Shown piece after piece: positions 43,898-53,236 of a DNA stretch of 64,000 nucleotides; the stretch's first letter is position 1; each line of letters opens with the position of its first letter. The notes below the pieces were generated by a model, which made no database searches, was not told where the DNA came from, and saw nothing but the letters and a program-made list of their open reading frames with translations. This DNA comes from CAILUF01 sp964505265 (GTDB lineage: Bacteria > Pseudomonadota > Alphaproteobacteria > Rickettsiales > UBA1997). The translations under genes and the position numbers were made by a program. The stretch is taken from assembly GCA_964505265.1 (NCBI GenBank), contig CAZDGN010000007.1, positions 1 to 64,000 of the forward strand, given 5' to 3'.

Positions 43898-45543
43898 TTA
43901 GATTTTTTCAAATTAGATTTTTTAAAAATTAAAGCATTTTTTACAAATTCTATAAATAATGGATGAGCCTTAAAAGGCTTAGATTTTAGCTCTGGATGGA
44001 ATTGAACTGCGATAAAAAACGGATGATCTTTTATCTCAATTATTTCAGGAAGTTTTTTATCTGGAGACATTCCCGAAAATATCAAACCTGATTTTTCTAA
44101 AGTTTTTTGATAAGAAATATTTACCTCATAGCGATGACGATGACGCTCAGATATATTATTTTCACCATAAATTTTATGCGCCAAAGAATTCGCCCTCAAT
44201 TCACATGGATAAGCTCCAAGCCTCATAGTTCCACCTAAATTTTTTCCAGCTTTTTTTGTGCCATTTTTATCTTGCCACTCATGCATCATAGCCACAACAA
44301 AATCACCATTTTTTGAAATCTCGCTAGAAGTGGCATTGCAAATTTTGGCAACATTTCTGGCAAATTCAATCACTGCCATTTGCATTCCAAAACAAATTCC
44401 CAAGAAAGGAATTTTATTTTGGCGAGCCAATTTAATCATCGAGATTTTTCCTTGAGTTCCATCTTCACCAAAGCCACCAGGAACTAAAATAGCATGAATA
44501 TCCTGCGGTAAAGTCTTGAGATTTTCACGAGCATTAATCCAAATAATATTGGCTTTAACTTTTAAGGAAAACGCACCATGATTTATGGCTTCGATTAGCG
44601 ATTTATATGAATCTTGGTAGTCATTATATTTTCCAATAATGGCAATATTAATTTCATCTTTTGGCTTTTCAATAGCATCTTTAATTTTAATCCACTTGGT
44701 TAAATCTGGGGCTTTTTTATGCTCTAATTTAAAATATTTTAAAATTTCTCGATCAAGCCCTAATTTATGATAAATCATTGGCACTTCGTAAATCGAGCTA
44801 GCATTTGGAGCGGGAATTACCGCAGAAGGATTAATTGAACACATCTGTGCAATTTTTTCTAAAATATTTTTACTTATTGATTCTATTGGTCTCTCTACCC
44901 TGCATAAAATAATATTAGGCTGAATGCCTATTGAACGAAGCTCCTTGACTGAATGTTGAGTTGGCTTAGTTTTTAGTTCATTTGCACTTTCAATATAGGG
45001 CAACAAAGTTAAATGTAAAAAAGCACATTGATTAGGCAATTCATAGCCTAGTTGACGAATTGATTCAAAAAAAGGTAAGGCCTCGATATCGCCAACCGTG
45101 CCACCAATTTCGCACAAAACAAAATCAACATTTTTTGAGTCATTAATAATAAATTTTTTAATTAAGTCAGTTACATGAGGGATAACTTGAACGGTTCCAC
45201 CAAGATAATCACCCTTTCTTTCTTTTGATAAAAGTTCCAAATAAATTTGCCCAGCGGTGACATTGTCATTTTTCTTGCAATCTACTCCTGTAAATCTTTC
45301 ATAATGACCTAAATCAAGATCAGTTTCTGCTCCATCTTCAGTTACAAAAACCTCGCCATGTTGGGTTGGGCTCATAGTGCCTGGATCAATATTTAAATAC
45401 GGGTCAAGCTTGCGAAGTTTTACACTATATCCCCTAGCTTGCAATAAACTAGCCAAAGATGCTGAGGCTAAACCTTTGCCAAGGGAGGATACAACACCAC
45501 CAGTAATAAAAATAAATCTGGTTTTTTTAATATTTTTTGACAT
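43894..45543 (-). CDS. pyrG: CTP synthase
   Basis: PyrG makes CTP from UTP with ammonia from glutamine. The 549-residue protein has the N-terminal synthase domain (FITGGVVSSLGKGLASASLA, RKLDPYLNIDPGTMSP) and a C-terminal class I glutaminase with Cys in FLGICFGMQMAV and the His/Glu pair in AVQFHPEL. Length is standard. It lies upstream of lptE and 9 bp after the flavoprotein gene. Confidence 0.97.
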   Translation of the reverse strand: MSKNIKKTRFIFITGGVVSSLGKGLASASLASLLQARGYSVKLRKLDPYLNIDPGTMSPTQHGEVFVTEDGAETDLDLGHYERFTGVDCKKNDNVTAGQIYLELLSKERKGDYLGGTVQVIPHVTDLIKKFIINDSKNVDFVLCEIGGTVGDIEALPFFESIRQLGYELPNQCAFLHLTLLPYIESANELKTKPTQHSVKELRSIGIQPNIILCRVERPIESISKNILEKIAQMCSINPSAVIPAPNASSIYEVPMIYHKLGLDREILKYFKLEHKKAPDLTKWIKIKDAIEKPKDEINIAIIGKYNDYQDSYKSLIEAINHGAFSLKVKANIIWINARENLKTLPQDIHAILVPGGFGEDGTQGKISMIKLARQNKIPFLGICFGMQMAVIEFARNVAKICNATSSEISKNGDFVVAMMHEWQDKNGTKKAGKNLGGTMRLGAYPCELRANSLAHKIYGENNISERHRHRYEVNISYQKTLEKSGLIFSGMSPDKKLPEIIEIKDHPFFIAVQFHPELKSKPFKAHPLFIEFVKNALIFKKSNLKKSK

Positions 45544-45552
45544 TTAATTAAA

Positions 45553-46959
45553 TTATTTTCCTGTCATTATTCTATCAACCAATTGCTGAATGGTTGGAAT
45601 AAATCCATTATTATAAAATTGATCGGTAGCAAATCGATATGCGCTATGACCCGCAAACATTAATTGGTTCTCGATATCAATACCATAACGCACATCTTGC
45701 AAGGTTTTTTGAATACAAAAACTTCTAGGGTCGGCCTTTTTGCCATTAGTGTAATGCATCTCTTCCTTATCTGCCCAATTGCTAAACCTACATTGACTCA
45801 AGCAGCCCATACAATTTATTTGGTCAGTCAAAATTTGCTGAGCCTTGGATTTATCAACGAACATTAGGGTTTCATCAGGGGTTTTCATCGGCTCATTAAA
45901 GCCACTCGCTACCCATTGATCTATTTTAGATTTATCATTTGGCTTAACATAAACTACCCTACCCCTTTGACCAAAAGGAATAGAATCAGTAAAGGAATCA
46001 TCAGGTTTTGAACGATATTCAACTTGACGAATTTCACGAGCTTTTAACTCGCGGATAAATTCATTTTCAATAGCAGAGGAATAAAACCCAGTTGGGCTAA
46101 AGCGATTTAAATAAACATCACCTTTTTTTAAAGATAATAATTTTTCCTTCCAAGATTTTGATATTGGATATTCTTGAGTTAGAATTGGACGAGTTCCAAA
46201 TTGAAAAACAATTGGTCCAATTTCAGGATTATCAAGCCAATGTTCAAATTCTTCAAGATGCCAAACTCCCCCAGCCATAATTATCGGAACCTCATTTAAA
46301 CCAACCGAGTTCATGAAACTACGAATTTCAACGACTCGTGGGTATGGATCTTCATAGCTATCTGGGCTTTCGGCATTTGATAAACCATTATGACCACCAG
46401 CACGCCAAGGACACTCATAAACTACCCCACCTAGCAAATCTTTGGCTTTATGATAACTTCTTTTCCAAAGAGCTCTAAAAGCCCGCATTGAAGAAACAAT
46501 CGGATAATAGTAAACTCGGTATTTTTCAGCAATTTCTGATAATCGATAAGGCATTCCAGCTCCACAAGTTATTCCATGTATTAAATCTTTGGCACCATCA
46601 AGAATGCCATGCAATACTCGCTCAGCCCCTCCCATTTCCCACAAAATATTCATATGTATTCTTCCAGAATTTCCAGCAATATCGCTAGCAATTCTAGCTT
46701 GGGATATACCGCCCTTAATTGAATAAGAGACCAGCTCTTCATGACGCTCTCGACGAGTATGAGTTTTATAGATTAGGGGAATAAATTTTTGGTTTTCATC
46801 GATGTAATCGGCATTGACTCCAGAAAAAGTTCCAACCGCTCCCGCTTTCGCAAAATTTCCAGCAGTAATGCCATTAGTGATGCCGACTCCTTTGCCACCC
46901 TCTATTATTGGCAACACTTCCTGATTAGAAATTTTTAATGATTTAATTTTTTTAATCAA
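45553..46959 (-). CDS. Nitronate-monooxygenase-like flavoprotein with Cys-rich C-terminus
   Basis: A 468-residue TIM-barrel flavoprotein of the NMO/2-nitropropane-dioxygenase group (GITAGNFAKAGAVGTFSGVN, GGAERVLHGILDGAKDLIHGITCGAGMPYRL, VPIIMAGGVWHLEEF). The C-terminal part has CMGCLSQCRFSNW and a further Cys at RSFCIQK, a pattern suited to metal or Fe-S binding. The substrate is unknown; close relatives occur across alphaproteobacteria including Rickettsia. The start is TTG at 46959, fixed by AAGGAG (46965-46970) five bases upstream, one of the few strong ribosome sites here. Confidence 0.82.
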   Translation of the reverse strand: MIKKIKSLKISNQEVLPIIEGGKGVGITNGITAGNFAKAGAVGTFSGVNADYIDENQKFIPLIYKTHTRRERHEELVSYSIKGGISQARIASDIAGNSGRIHMNILWEMGGAERVLHGILDGAKDLIHGITCGAGMPYRLSEIAEKYRVYYYPIVSSMRAFRALWKRSYHKAKDLLGGVVYECPWRAGGHNGLSNAESPDSYEDPYPRVVEIRSFMNSVGLNEVPIIMAGGVWHLEEFEHWLDNPEIGPIVFQFGTRPILTQEYPISKSWKEKLLSLKKGDVYLNRFSPTGFYSSAIENEFIRELKAREIRQVEYRSKPDDSFTDSIPFGQRGRVVYVKPNDKSKIDQWVASGFNEPMKTPDETLMFVDKSKAQQILTDQINCMGCLSQCRFSNWADKEEMHYTNGKKADPRSFCIQKTLQDVRYGIDIENQLMFAGHSAYRFATDQFYNNGFIPTIQQLVDRIMTGK

Positions 46960-47202
46960 AATATCTCCTTTAATATATTGGTTTTCTCTAATTTTTTCGT
47001 TGCAATAAAATCTATATTAGATTATCATTTAATTTATAAAATATTAATATTTTTTTTCATAAAAAATTGATTTGAAAAAATTAATTTTTAAATTTTTTTT
47101 TATTATTTTAATAAACAAATAAATTTTATCCAAGTAATAATTTTAACAATTTTAAAATTAAATATAAACCATAAATTTTTAAGCCAAATTAGCCTTTAAA
47201 CA

Positions 47203-48711
47203 ATGTCACAAAATTACCCTGAATATACGGTTGCAGAATTTTCTCGATCCATCAAACAAACCATTGAAGATGCATTTGGCTATGTCAAGATTACTGGCGA
47301 AATAACGGGCTTAAAAAAACACTCCAGCGGTCATTTATATTTTAATTTAAAAGACCAAAATGCTATAATCAATGCGGTGTGTTTTCGAAACTATACTAAA
47401 AATATTAATTTTGATATTGGCGATGGCTTAAAAATTTGTGCTTTCGGAAAAATTTCAACATTTGAAGGTCGTTCCAACTATCAAATTAATATTGAAAAAA
47501 TGGAAATTGCCGGAATTGGTGCAATTTTAGAGATGTTAGAAAAGCGCAAAAAAAAACTTACCGAAGAAGGGTTGTTTGAGCAAATTCATAAAAAACCAAT
47601 TCCATTTTTTCCAAAAATTATTGGAGTTATTACCTCAGAAACTGGTGCGGTAATTCAAGACATAATTCATCGAGTTTCTGACCGCTCGCCACTTCATTTA
47701 CTTTTATATCCATCAGCAGTTCAGGGCGAAAAAGCCCCATCAGAAATTATTTCAGGGATAAAATATTTTAATTCACTTAGAAACCAAAAACCTGAAGTCA
47801 TAATTATAGCTCGCGGTGGCGGCTCATTTGAAGATTTAATGCCTTTTAATGATGAAAATCTTGTTCGAGAAGTTTTTAAATCAACAATACCAATTATTTC
47901 GGCAATTGGTCATGAAACCGACTTTACCCTCCTTGATTTTGTTGCCGATTTGAGAGCACCAACCCCAACTGCTTCTGCAGAATTTGTTACCCCAGTTTTA
48001 AGTGAATTAAAATTAAAAATAAACAATTTAACCAATAATTTAAAAAATCTTCAACAAAATTCTATAATAAATAAGAGAAATTCCGTTGATAATTTATCTA
48101 AAAATATAGTGAACTTTGATAAAATCATTGAAAATAAATCTAACCAGAAAAATATTTTTTACGATAAAATTTATTATCACATTTACAAATCAATTAATAC
48201 TCATTTGAGTAATGTAAAAATTTTAGAAAATAAAATTATTAGTCCGCAAAAATATCTTACAAACCTTAATTTAGTTGTTGAAAACCATTATAATAAAATT
48301 TTAAATTCTTCACAAAATATTTTTAACGAAAAAAATTTAAGATTAAAAAAAATAATTTTTAACAACCAAATTTTAGCAAATAAAATCGCAATAATATCGC
48401 AAAAAATAAAATTTGATTTTGATAATTTAAAAAATAAAATTCATTTAAAATTAAACAATTTTAATCTAATGATTCAAGCAAACTTCAATGCAATAAAATC
48501 TTGCGATTATCAAGAAATGTTAAAAAGAGGTTTTAGTGTTATTAAAAACAATGAAAATAAATTAATTTCGTCAATTAATAACCTTCAAAATCAAAAAATT
48601 ATATCGATTGAAATGACCGATGGAACCATTAAAACCAATATAATTCCTTTGCAGAAAAATAATAAAAACCAAAATTTTAAAACTAATTTACCAGATTTAT
48701 TTAATAATTAA
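47203..48711 (+). CDS. xseA: Exodeoxyribonuclease VII large subunit
   Basis: XseA with XseB forms a single-strand nuclease. The 502-residue protein has the OB-fold (YTVAEFSRSIKQTIEDAFGYVKITGEITG, HLYFNLKDQNA) and the catalytic domain (GVITSETGAVIQDI, IIARGGGSFEDLMPFNDE, SAIGHETDFTLLDFVADLRAPTPTASAE). A long Asn/Lys-rich coiled coil fills about 265-430, and DYQEMLKRGFSVIKN is near the end. It is divergent from the flavoprotein gene over 243 bp of AT-rich DNA with nothing else seen. Confidence 0.95.
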   Translation: MSQNYPEYTVAEFSRSIKQTIEDAFGYVKITGEITGLKKHSSGHLYFNLKDQNAIINAVCFRNYTKNINFDIGDGLKICAFGKISTFEGRSNYQINIEKMEIAGIGAILEMLEKRKKKLTEEGLFEQIHKKPIPFFPKIIGVITSETGAVIQDIIHRVSDRSPLHLLLYPSAVQGEKAPSEIISGIKYFNSLRNQKPEVIIIARGGGSFEDLMPFNDENLVREVFKSTIPIISAIGHETDFTLLDFVADLRAPTPTASAEFVTPVLSELKLKINNLTNNLKNLQQNSIINKRNSVDNLSKNIVNFDKIIENKSNQKNIFYDKIYYHIYKSINTHLSNVKILENKIISPQKYLTNLNLVVENHYNKILNSSQNIFNEKNLRLKKIIFNNQILANKIAIISQKIKFDFDNLKNKIHLKLNNFNLMIQANFNAIKSCDYQEMLKRGFSVIKNNENKLISSINNLQNQKIISIEMTDGTIKTNIIPLQKNNKNQNFKTNLPDLFNN

Positions 48712-48726
48712 TTTGCCTATAAAATC

Positions 48727-49719
48727 ATGTTTAAAACTCCAAAATTTTGGCTTTCTAAAAATTTTATTTCAAACCTCCTTCTCCCCCTTAGTCTTATTTA
48801 TAAATTAGCTTTTTTCTTAAAAAAAGAATTTGCAAAAAAACGCACGGTCCAGATTCCAGTGATATGTATTGGCAATATTATGGCTGGCGGAGCTGGCAAA
48901 ACACCAGTCGCTATTGAGATTGGCAAAATTTTAAATGCAGAAAATATAAAATTTTGTTATTTAGTGCGCGGTTATAAAAGAAAAAAAACTAGCGAGATTT
49001 TATATTTAAACAATCCAGATCAAATGCCCGCCAATGAAACTGGTGACGAATCCCTGCTTCTAGCCGAAATTTCTCCAGTGGTAGTTGCAAAGAACCGTTT
49101 TTTAGGCTATCAAAAAATATTTTCGCAAAACAAATATAAATTAATAGTTATGGATGATGGCTTACAAAATTTTCAAATTGATTATGACTTAAAAATACTG
49201 GTAGTTGACAGCAAAATAGGTTTTGGCAACAATCGACTTCTTCCAAGTGGACCACTTCGACAAAGCCTTGAAAATATCGCTAAGGAAATTGATTTTTTTA
49301 TAATTATTGGCAAAAAAAATGTTTTAATTGAACAAGAAATTAGAAAATTTAATATCAATGCCAAAATTCTACCTGCAACTATTAAAGCCAACAACATTAA
49401 TCAATTTAAAAATCAAAAAATTTATGCTTTTTGTGGCATTGCCTACCCCAATAAATTTTTTAATTTTCTTGAATCATCGGGAATTGTTATTGAAAAATCA
49501 CAGGCTTTTGAGGATCATCATTTTTACAGCGAAAATGAATTAGATAATCTAAACAAAGAGGCAAAAGAAAATGGCTATACCCTATTGACGACTAAAAAGG
49601 ATTGGGTTAAATTTCCTAAAAAATTTCAAACCGAAATCAACTTCTTAGATATCAATCTAGAAATCGAAAACAAGCATTTAATTAAAAACTTTATCAACAA
49701 TATTCTTCATGAAATTTAA
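48727..49719 (+). CDS. lpxK: Tetraacyldisaccharide 4'-kinase
   Basis: LpxK phosphorylates the lipid A disaccharide at the inner membrane. The 330-residue protein has a hydrophobic N-terminal helix, the P-loop GNIMAGGAGKTP, SRGY-like LVRGYKRKKTSE, MDDGLQN and the GIAYPNKFF and TTKKDWVKFP motifs. It overlaps lpxL by 11 bases. Confidence 0.95.
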   Translation: MFKTPKFWLSKNFISNLLLPLSLIYKLAFFLKKEFAKKRTVQIPVICIGNIMAGGAGKTPVAIEIGKILNAENIKFCYLVRGYKRKKTSEILYLNNPDQMPANETGDESLLLAEISPVVVAKNRFLGYQKIFSQNKYKLIVMDDGLQNFQIDYDLKILVVDSKIGFGNNRLLPSGPLRQSLENIAKEIDFFIIIGKKNVLIEQEIRKFNINAKILPATIKANNINQFKNQKIYAFCGIAYPNKFFNFLESSGIVIEKSQAFEDHHFYSENELDNLNKEAKENGYTLLTTKKDWVKFPKKFQTEINFLDINLEIENKHLIKNFINNILHEI

Positions 49720-50599
49720 AAATATTCGTTATCTACTGGAAACTCCTTTTATATGGTTTGGACTCTTATTTTTTCGATTATTTTCACCAGATAATGCATC
49801 AATGATTGGGGCAAAAATTGCCCTAACAATTCATTATTTTTTGAAAAATAAATTATCAGTAAATAAACTAGCCTACGACAATCTAAGCCAAGCCATGCCC
49901 GAATTAAATCCTCAACAAAAACAGCAAATTATTGCCGACATGTGGGATAATTTTGGTCGTATAATTGCTGAATTTATTCATATTTGCAAGATGGATAAAA
50001 ATCAATTAGCAAATTTTGTTTCGATTGATGAACAGACTTCGCAAAATATTGAAAATTTAAGGGCAAGTAGTAAAGGTGGAATAATTTTTTCCGCACATTA
50101 TGGCAATTGGGAAATTGGTCCAAAAATTTTAATGCAAAATGGTTTAAAAGTTAAAACGATTTATCGACCTCTTAACAACCCTTATGCTGAAAATTTAACC
50201 GCCAAAATCCGCAATGTTTCAATGATTGCCAAAGGAAGCGCAGGAAATCGAGAAATTATAAATGCCATCAAAAATAATGAATTTGTAATAATCATGGCGG
50301 ATCAAAAAATAACTGATGGCGAACCTATTAAATTTTTTAATCGAGATGCTATAACTTCAACCTCAATTGCAAAAATTGCAATGAAATATAATGTTCCAAT
50401 TATACCTGGATATATATCTAGAATTGAAAAAAATTTCAAATTTAAATTGACGATTGAAAAACCATTAACTATAAATTTAACTTCAAATTTTGGTGAAAAT
50501 ATCAAAAATATCACTCTTCAAATAAATCAAATTGTTGAAAAGTGGATTAGAAAATCCCCTCACCAATGGTTTTGGGTTCATAATCGTTGGAAAAAATAA
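49709..50599 (+). CDS. lpxL: Lipid A late acyltransferase (LpxL/HtrB type)
   Basis: This family adds secondary acyl chains to lipid A. The 296-residue protein has an N-terminal membrane helix and the acyltransferase motif HYGNWE (about 130) with the His and Glu of the HX4E(D) site, followed by MADQKITDGEPIKFFNRDA and the final PHQWFWVHNRWK. Whether it is LpxL or LpxM by chain preference cannot be read. It follows lpxK directly. Confidence 0.92.
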   Translation: MKFKNIRYLLETPFIWFGLLFFRLFSPDNASMIGAKIALTIHYFLKNKLSVNKLAYDNLSQAMPELNPQQKQQIIADMWDNFGRIIAEFIHICKMDKNQLANFVSIDEQTSQNIENLRASSKGGIIFSAHYGNWEIGPKILMQNGLKVKTIYRPLNNPYAENLTAKIRNVSMIAKGSAGNREIINAIKNNEFVIIMADQKITDGEPIKFFNRDAITSTSIAKIAMKYNVPIIPGYISRIEKNFKFKLTIEKPLTINLTSNFGENIKNITLQINQIVEKWIRKSPHQWFWVHNRWKK

Positions 50600-50610
50600 A
50601 TTATTTTAAT

Positions 50611-51162
50611 ATGTTTAAAAAAATTCTAAATATAATTTTTATAACTTTTTTGTCGTCATGCTCATTCTTCAATAGCAAATTAGTTGAATTATCTCTTGAT
50701 AGCAATCCTCGTGGTGCCAACATTTATATTAACGACAAGTTTTATGGGAGAACACCCGCTTTAATTAATATTGAACCTCGCGATATATTTGTTATTTTCG
50801 ACAAACCAAATTATGGTATGACCTCAATCAAAGCCTCAACTTTTATTGGCTCAATTCGAACAAAAGCTAATGGCAAAATAAATGCGGATGGAGTAAGATG
50901 CTTGCTTGATTTAAGTTCAGTTATTTTCTTTTTTCAGGCTTATACAGGAAATTGTGCCGACTTCAAAGAAAAGCAAATTTTTATAAATATTCCAAATAAT
51001 TCTAATAAATTAATAGATCACAATTATACTAATCAAAATCTTCACATCAACCAAAAAAATCAAAGCTCTAGACCATTTTATGGCGAACAAAATACTCCAG
51101 AAAATTATATTAATTATTATTACGACCAAAATTCAATAAAAAACCAAAATATAAATTATTAA
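50611..51162 (+). CDS. PEGA-domain lipoprotein
   Basis: A 183-residue protein from the ATG at 50611 (12 bp after the lpxL stop; a longer frame to 50587 overlaps lpxL). It starts with a signal peptide and lipobox LSSCSFF, then one PEGA repeat (LSLDSNPRGANIYINDKFYGRTPALINI). A hydrophobic Cys-containing part follows (LLDLSSVIFFFQAYTGNC), and the last 60 residues are Asn/Gln/Tyr-rich. PEGA domains are common in surface lipoproteins; no specific function is known. Confidence 0.78.
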   Translation: MFKKILNIIFITFLSSCSFFNSKLVELSLDSNPRGANIYINDKFYGRTPALINIEPRDIFVIFDKPNYGMTSIKASTFIGSIRTKANGKINADGVRCLLDLSSVIFFFQAYTGNCADFKEKQIFINIPNNSNKLIDHNYTNQNLHINQKNQSSRPFYGEQNTPENYINYYYDQNSIKNQNINY

Positions 51163-51349
51163 TATTTTTTTGGAACATTTAAAATTTGTATTTTTTTACA
51201 ATGTCCTAACAATCAAAATATTAAATATAGTTAAATACTAGTTGCATCTCAAATTTATATTGATTAAAATTCCCGATATTAGACATTATCAACAATTTAA
51301 TATATTAATATTGTTAGTCAAAATATCTGGTAATTTAATTAATTTAAAG

Positions 51350-52405
51350 ATGAAAACTTTTCTAATAAATTTTTTGCTAAGTAGTTTTTTATTAATATTA
51401 TTTTCTAACAATTCTTTTGCCGATTTCAAAATATCTCAAGACTTAGAAACGGTCTCCGATTATACTTCAAATAGCATTAAACAAGAAAGATTTAATATTC
51501 CTTCCAAAAGAAATAGTGAATTTCAATTTAAAAATGATTACCAAGAAAGCCAAGTTGAATCACAAAATGACTATAAAAATATTCAGCCATATGATGAGTA
51601 TTTTATTAACAGCAATAACTCAAAAACTATCGCAGAATCTCCACAAATTCAACCACAAAATATAAAAAAAATTACTAAAACCAAAAAAATTGTTAAAGTT
51701 TTAAATAACAAAAAATCTTTAACAATTGGCAATTATTTTGGTATTGATTATCTCAATGCCAATTTAAGATTTAGAGAGATGTCTATTGATAACGAGGTTT
51801 ATCCCTATAATTCTCCAGATTTAAAAAATGGCTTTGGTTTAAAATATTTTTATGCCATAAATTTTAATAATCTCTTTTTAGCTCCCGAGATTTTTTACGA
51901 AAAAATTGGAGTTAAAAACAAATATAGCTATAACAGATTCCTTGCAGCAAATGGCTCTGGCACTTTAACCGATAAAAGAACTCTTTGGGGTTATAAATTT
52001 ATGGAAATTCATCAAAGATTTGGTGGGAAAATTAATCTTGGCTATGATTTTAACTCAAATTTTGCACCCTATATTTTTGGTGGATTATCCTATATTGATT
52101 TTAGTAATTTAGCATCTCCATATACTATTGATCAAAGAAATCAAACATTACAACTTTATGGTTACGATGTTTTTCAAATTAAAAAAGGGCGAAAATTAGT
52201 GCCATTTTTTGGCTATGGCTTAAAAATAAAATTATCGAATAGATTTTATTTAAATGCTGAATATCACATTTTAGATTTTATGGTTAAAACTAAGTCTACT
52301 AGATATACCCCACTTGATAATGCTGAATCTTCTAAAAATGCAGACTTTATAAATCTTGATAATTCCTTAAGAATATTTAAAGCAGGATTGCTTTATAATT
52401 TTTAA
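51350..52405 (+). CDS. Outer-membrane beta-barrel protein with N-terminal extension
   Basis: A 351-residue protein. The ATG at 51350 starts a clear signal peptide (MKTFLINFLLSSFLLILF...NNSFA); a longer TTG frame from 51242 is less likely. After a polar region of about 85 residues comes a barrel of about 230 residues that starts GNYFGIDYLNA and includes GFGLKYFYAINFNNLFLAPEIFYE, GGKINLGYDF and the terminal LLYNF, as expected for BAM substrates. It is a paralogue of the next gene. Likely a surface protein of the Rickettsiales surface-antigen or porin-like kind; the exact family is uncertain. Confidence 0.75.
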   Translation: MKTFLINFLLSSFLLILFSNNSFADFKISQDLETVSDYTSNSIKQERFNIPSKRNSEFQFKNDYQESQVESQNDYKNIQPYDEYFINSNNSKTIAESPQIQPQNIKKITKTKKIVKVLNNKKSLTIGNYFGIDYLNANLRFREMSIDNEVYPYNSPDLKNGFGLKYFYAINFNNLFLAPEIFYEKIGVKNKYSYNRFLAANGSGTLTDKRTLWGYKFMEIHQRFGGKINLGYDFNSNFAPYIFGGLSYIDFSNLASPYTIDQRNQTLQLYGYDVFQIKKGRKLVPFFGYGLKIKLSNRFYLNAEYHILDFMVKTKSTRYTPLDNAESSKNADFINLDNSLRIFKAGLLYNF

Positions 52406-52434
52406 AAAAAACAATTTTAAAAAAATTAACAAAT

Positions 52435-53232
52435 ATGAAAACATTATTATTGAAAGTTAATTTATACTCATTAAAAATACTTTATAACCTTATTTATGTT
52501 ATTTTAACATTATTTTTTTGTAATATCGTTAATGCCAAAACTGTAGGCAACTATATTGGCATTGATTTAATTAAAACCAGTACAAGTTTTTCAATGCATC
52601 AACAATATCTAGATCCAAAGGATAATGATAAAAACCCATACACTGACCCAACCCCATCTTATGGCTATGGATTAAAATATAATTACGCCATAAATTACCG
52701 GAATTTCTTTCTTTCAGCTGGATTGTTTTATGAAAATAATCAAAACAAAAATAACTTTAATAAATCCTCATTTAGGCAATATAATCAAGATTATATTTAT
52801 GGTAAATCATTTGTAAAAATTAAAGACAGATATGGTTTAAAATTTGATTTAGGCTATGATGTTTCAGATGATTTAGCATTTTATGGAACTGCTGGCATTG
52901 TCAATAATAAATATGCTTTATCAACATCACTTTATCCATATTATTATTACAACAATGAATATCCCGACATAATTAAAAACGATCGAAATTCGAATACCCT
53001 AACAACAAATCCATTTAAAACTATTTATGGCAACAATAAATCTCCTTTTTTTGGTGCTGGTATTAGAATTAAATTATATAAAAATTGGTTATTAAATGGC
53101 GAATATAATTTCACTAAATTTTCCGTAAAAAATCAATTTAGTGAAGTAAAAAATAATTCGAATACTCCAAATTTAGCTAATTTTCATAACACAATTTCTA
53201 CTTTTAAATTCGGTATTAACTATAATTTTTAA
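52435..53232 (+). CDS. Outer-membrane beta-barrel protein, paralogue of the preceding gene
   Basis: A 265-residue protein with a signal peptide (about 1-34, ending IVNA-KTV) and a barrel that begins GNYIGIDLIKT, with GYGLKYNYAINYRNFFLSAGLFYE, LKFDLGYDVSDDLAFYG and the final GINYNF. The match to the preceding gene in order and wording shows tandem duplication; this copy lacks the polar N-terminal extension. Starts 29 bp after it and ends 4 bp before the CE-clan protein gene, so all three may be co-transcribed. Confidence 0.75.
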   Translation: MKTLLLKVNLYSLKILYNLIYVILTLFFCNIVNAKTVGNYIGIDLIKTSTSFSMHQQYLDPKDNDKNPYTDPTPSYGYGLKYNYAINYRNFFLSAGLFYENNQNKNNFNKSSFRQYNQDYIYGKSFVKIKDRYGLKFDLGYDVSDDLAFYGTAGIVNNKYALSTSLYPYYYYNNEYPDIIKNDRNSNTLTTNPFKTIYGNNKSPFFGAGIRIKLYKNWLLNGEYNFTKFSVKNQFSEVKNNSNTPNLANFHNTISTFKFGINYNF

Positions 53233-53236
53233 ATAT

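Noticed and set aside
51242..51349. TTG start extending the first barrel protein by 36 residues
   Set aside because: The ATG at 51350 begins a clean signal peptide; the extension would bury it.
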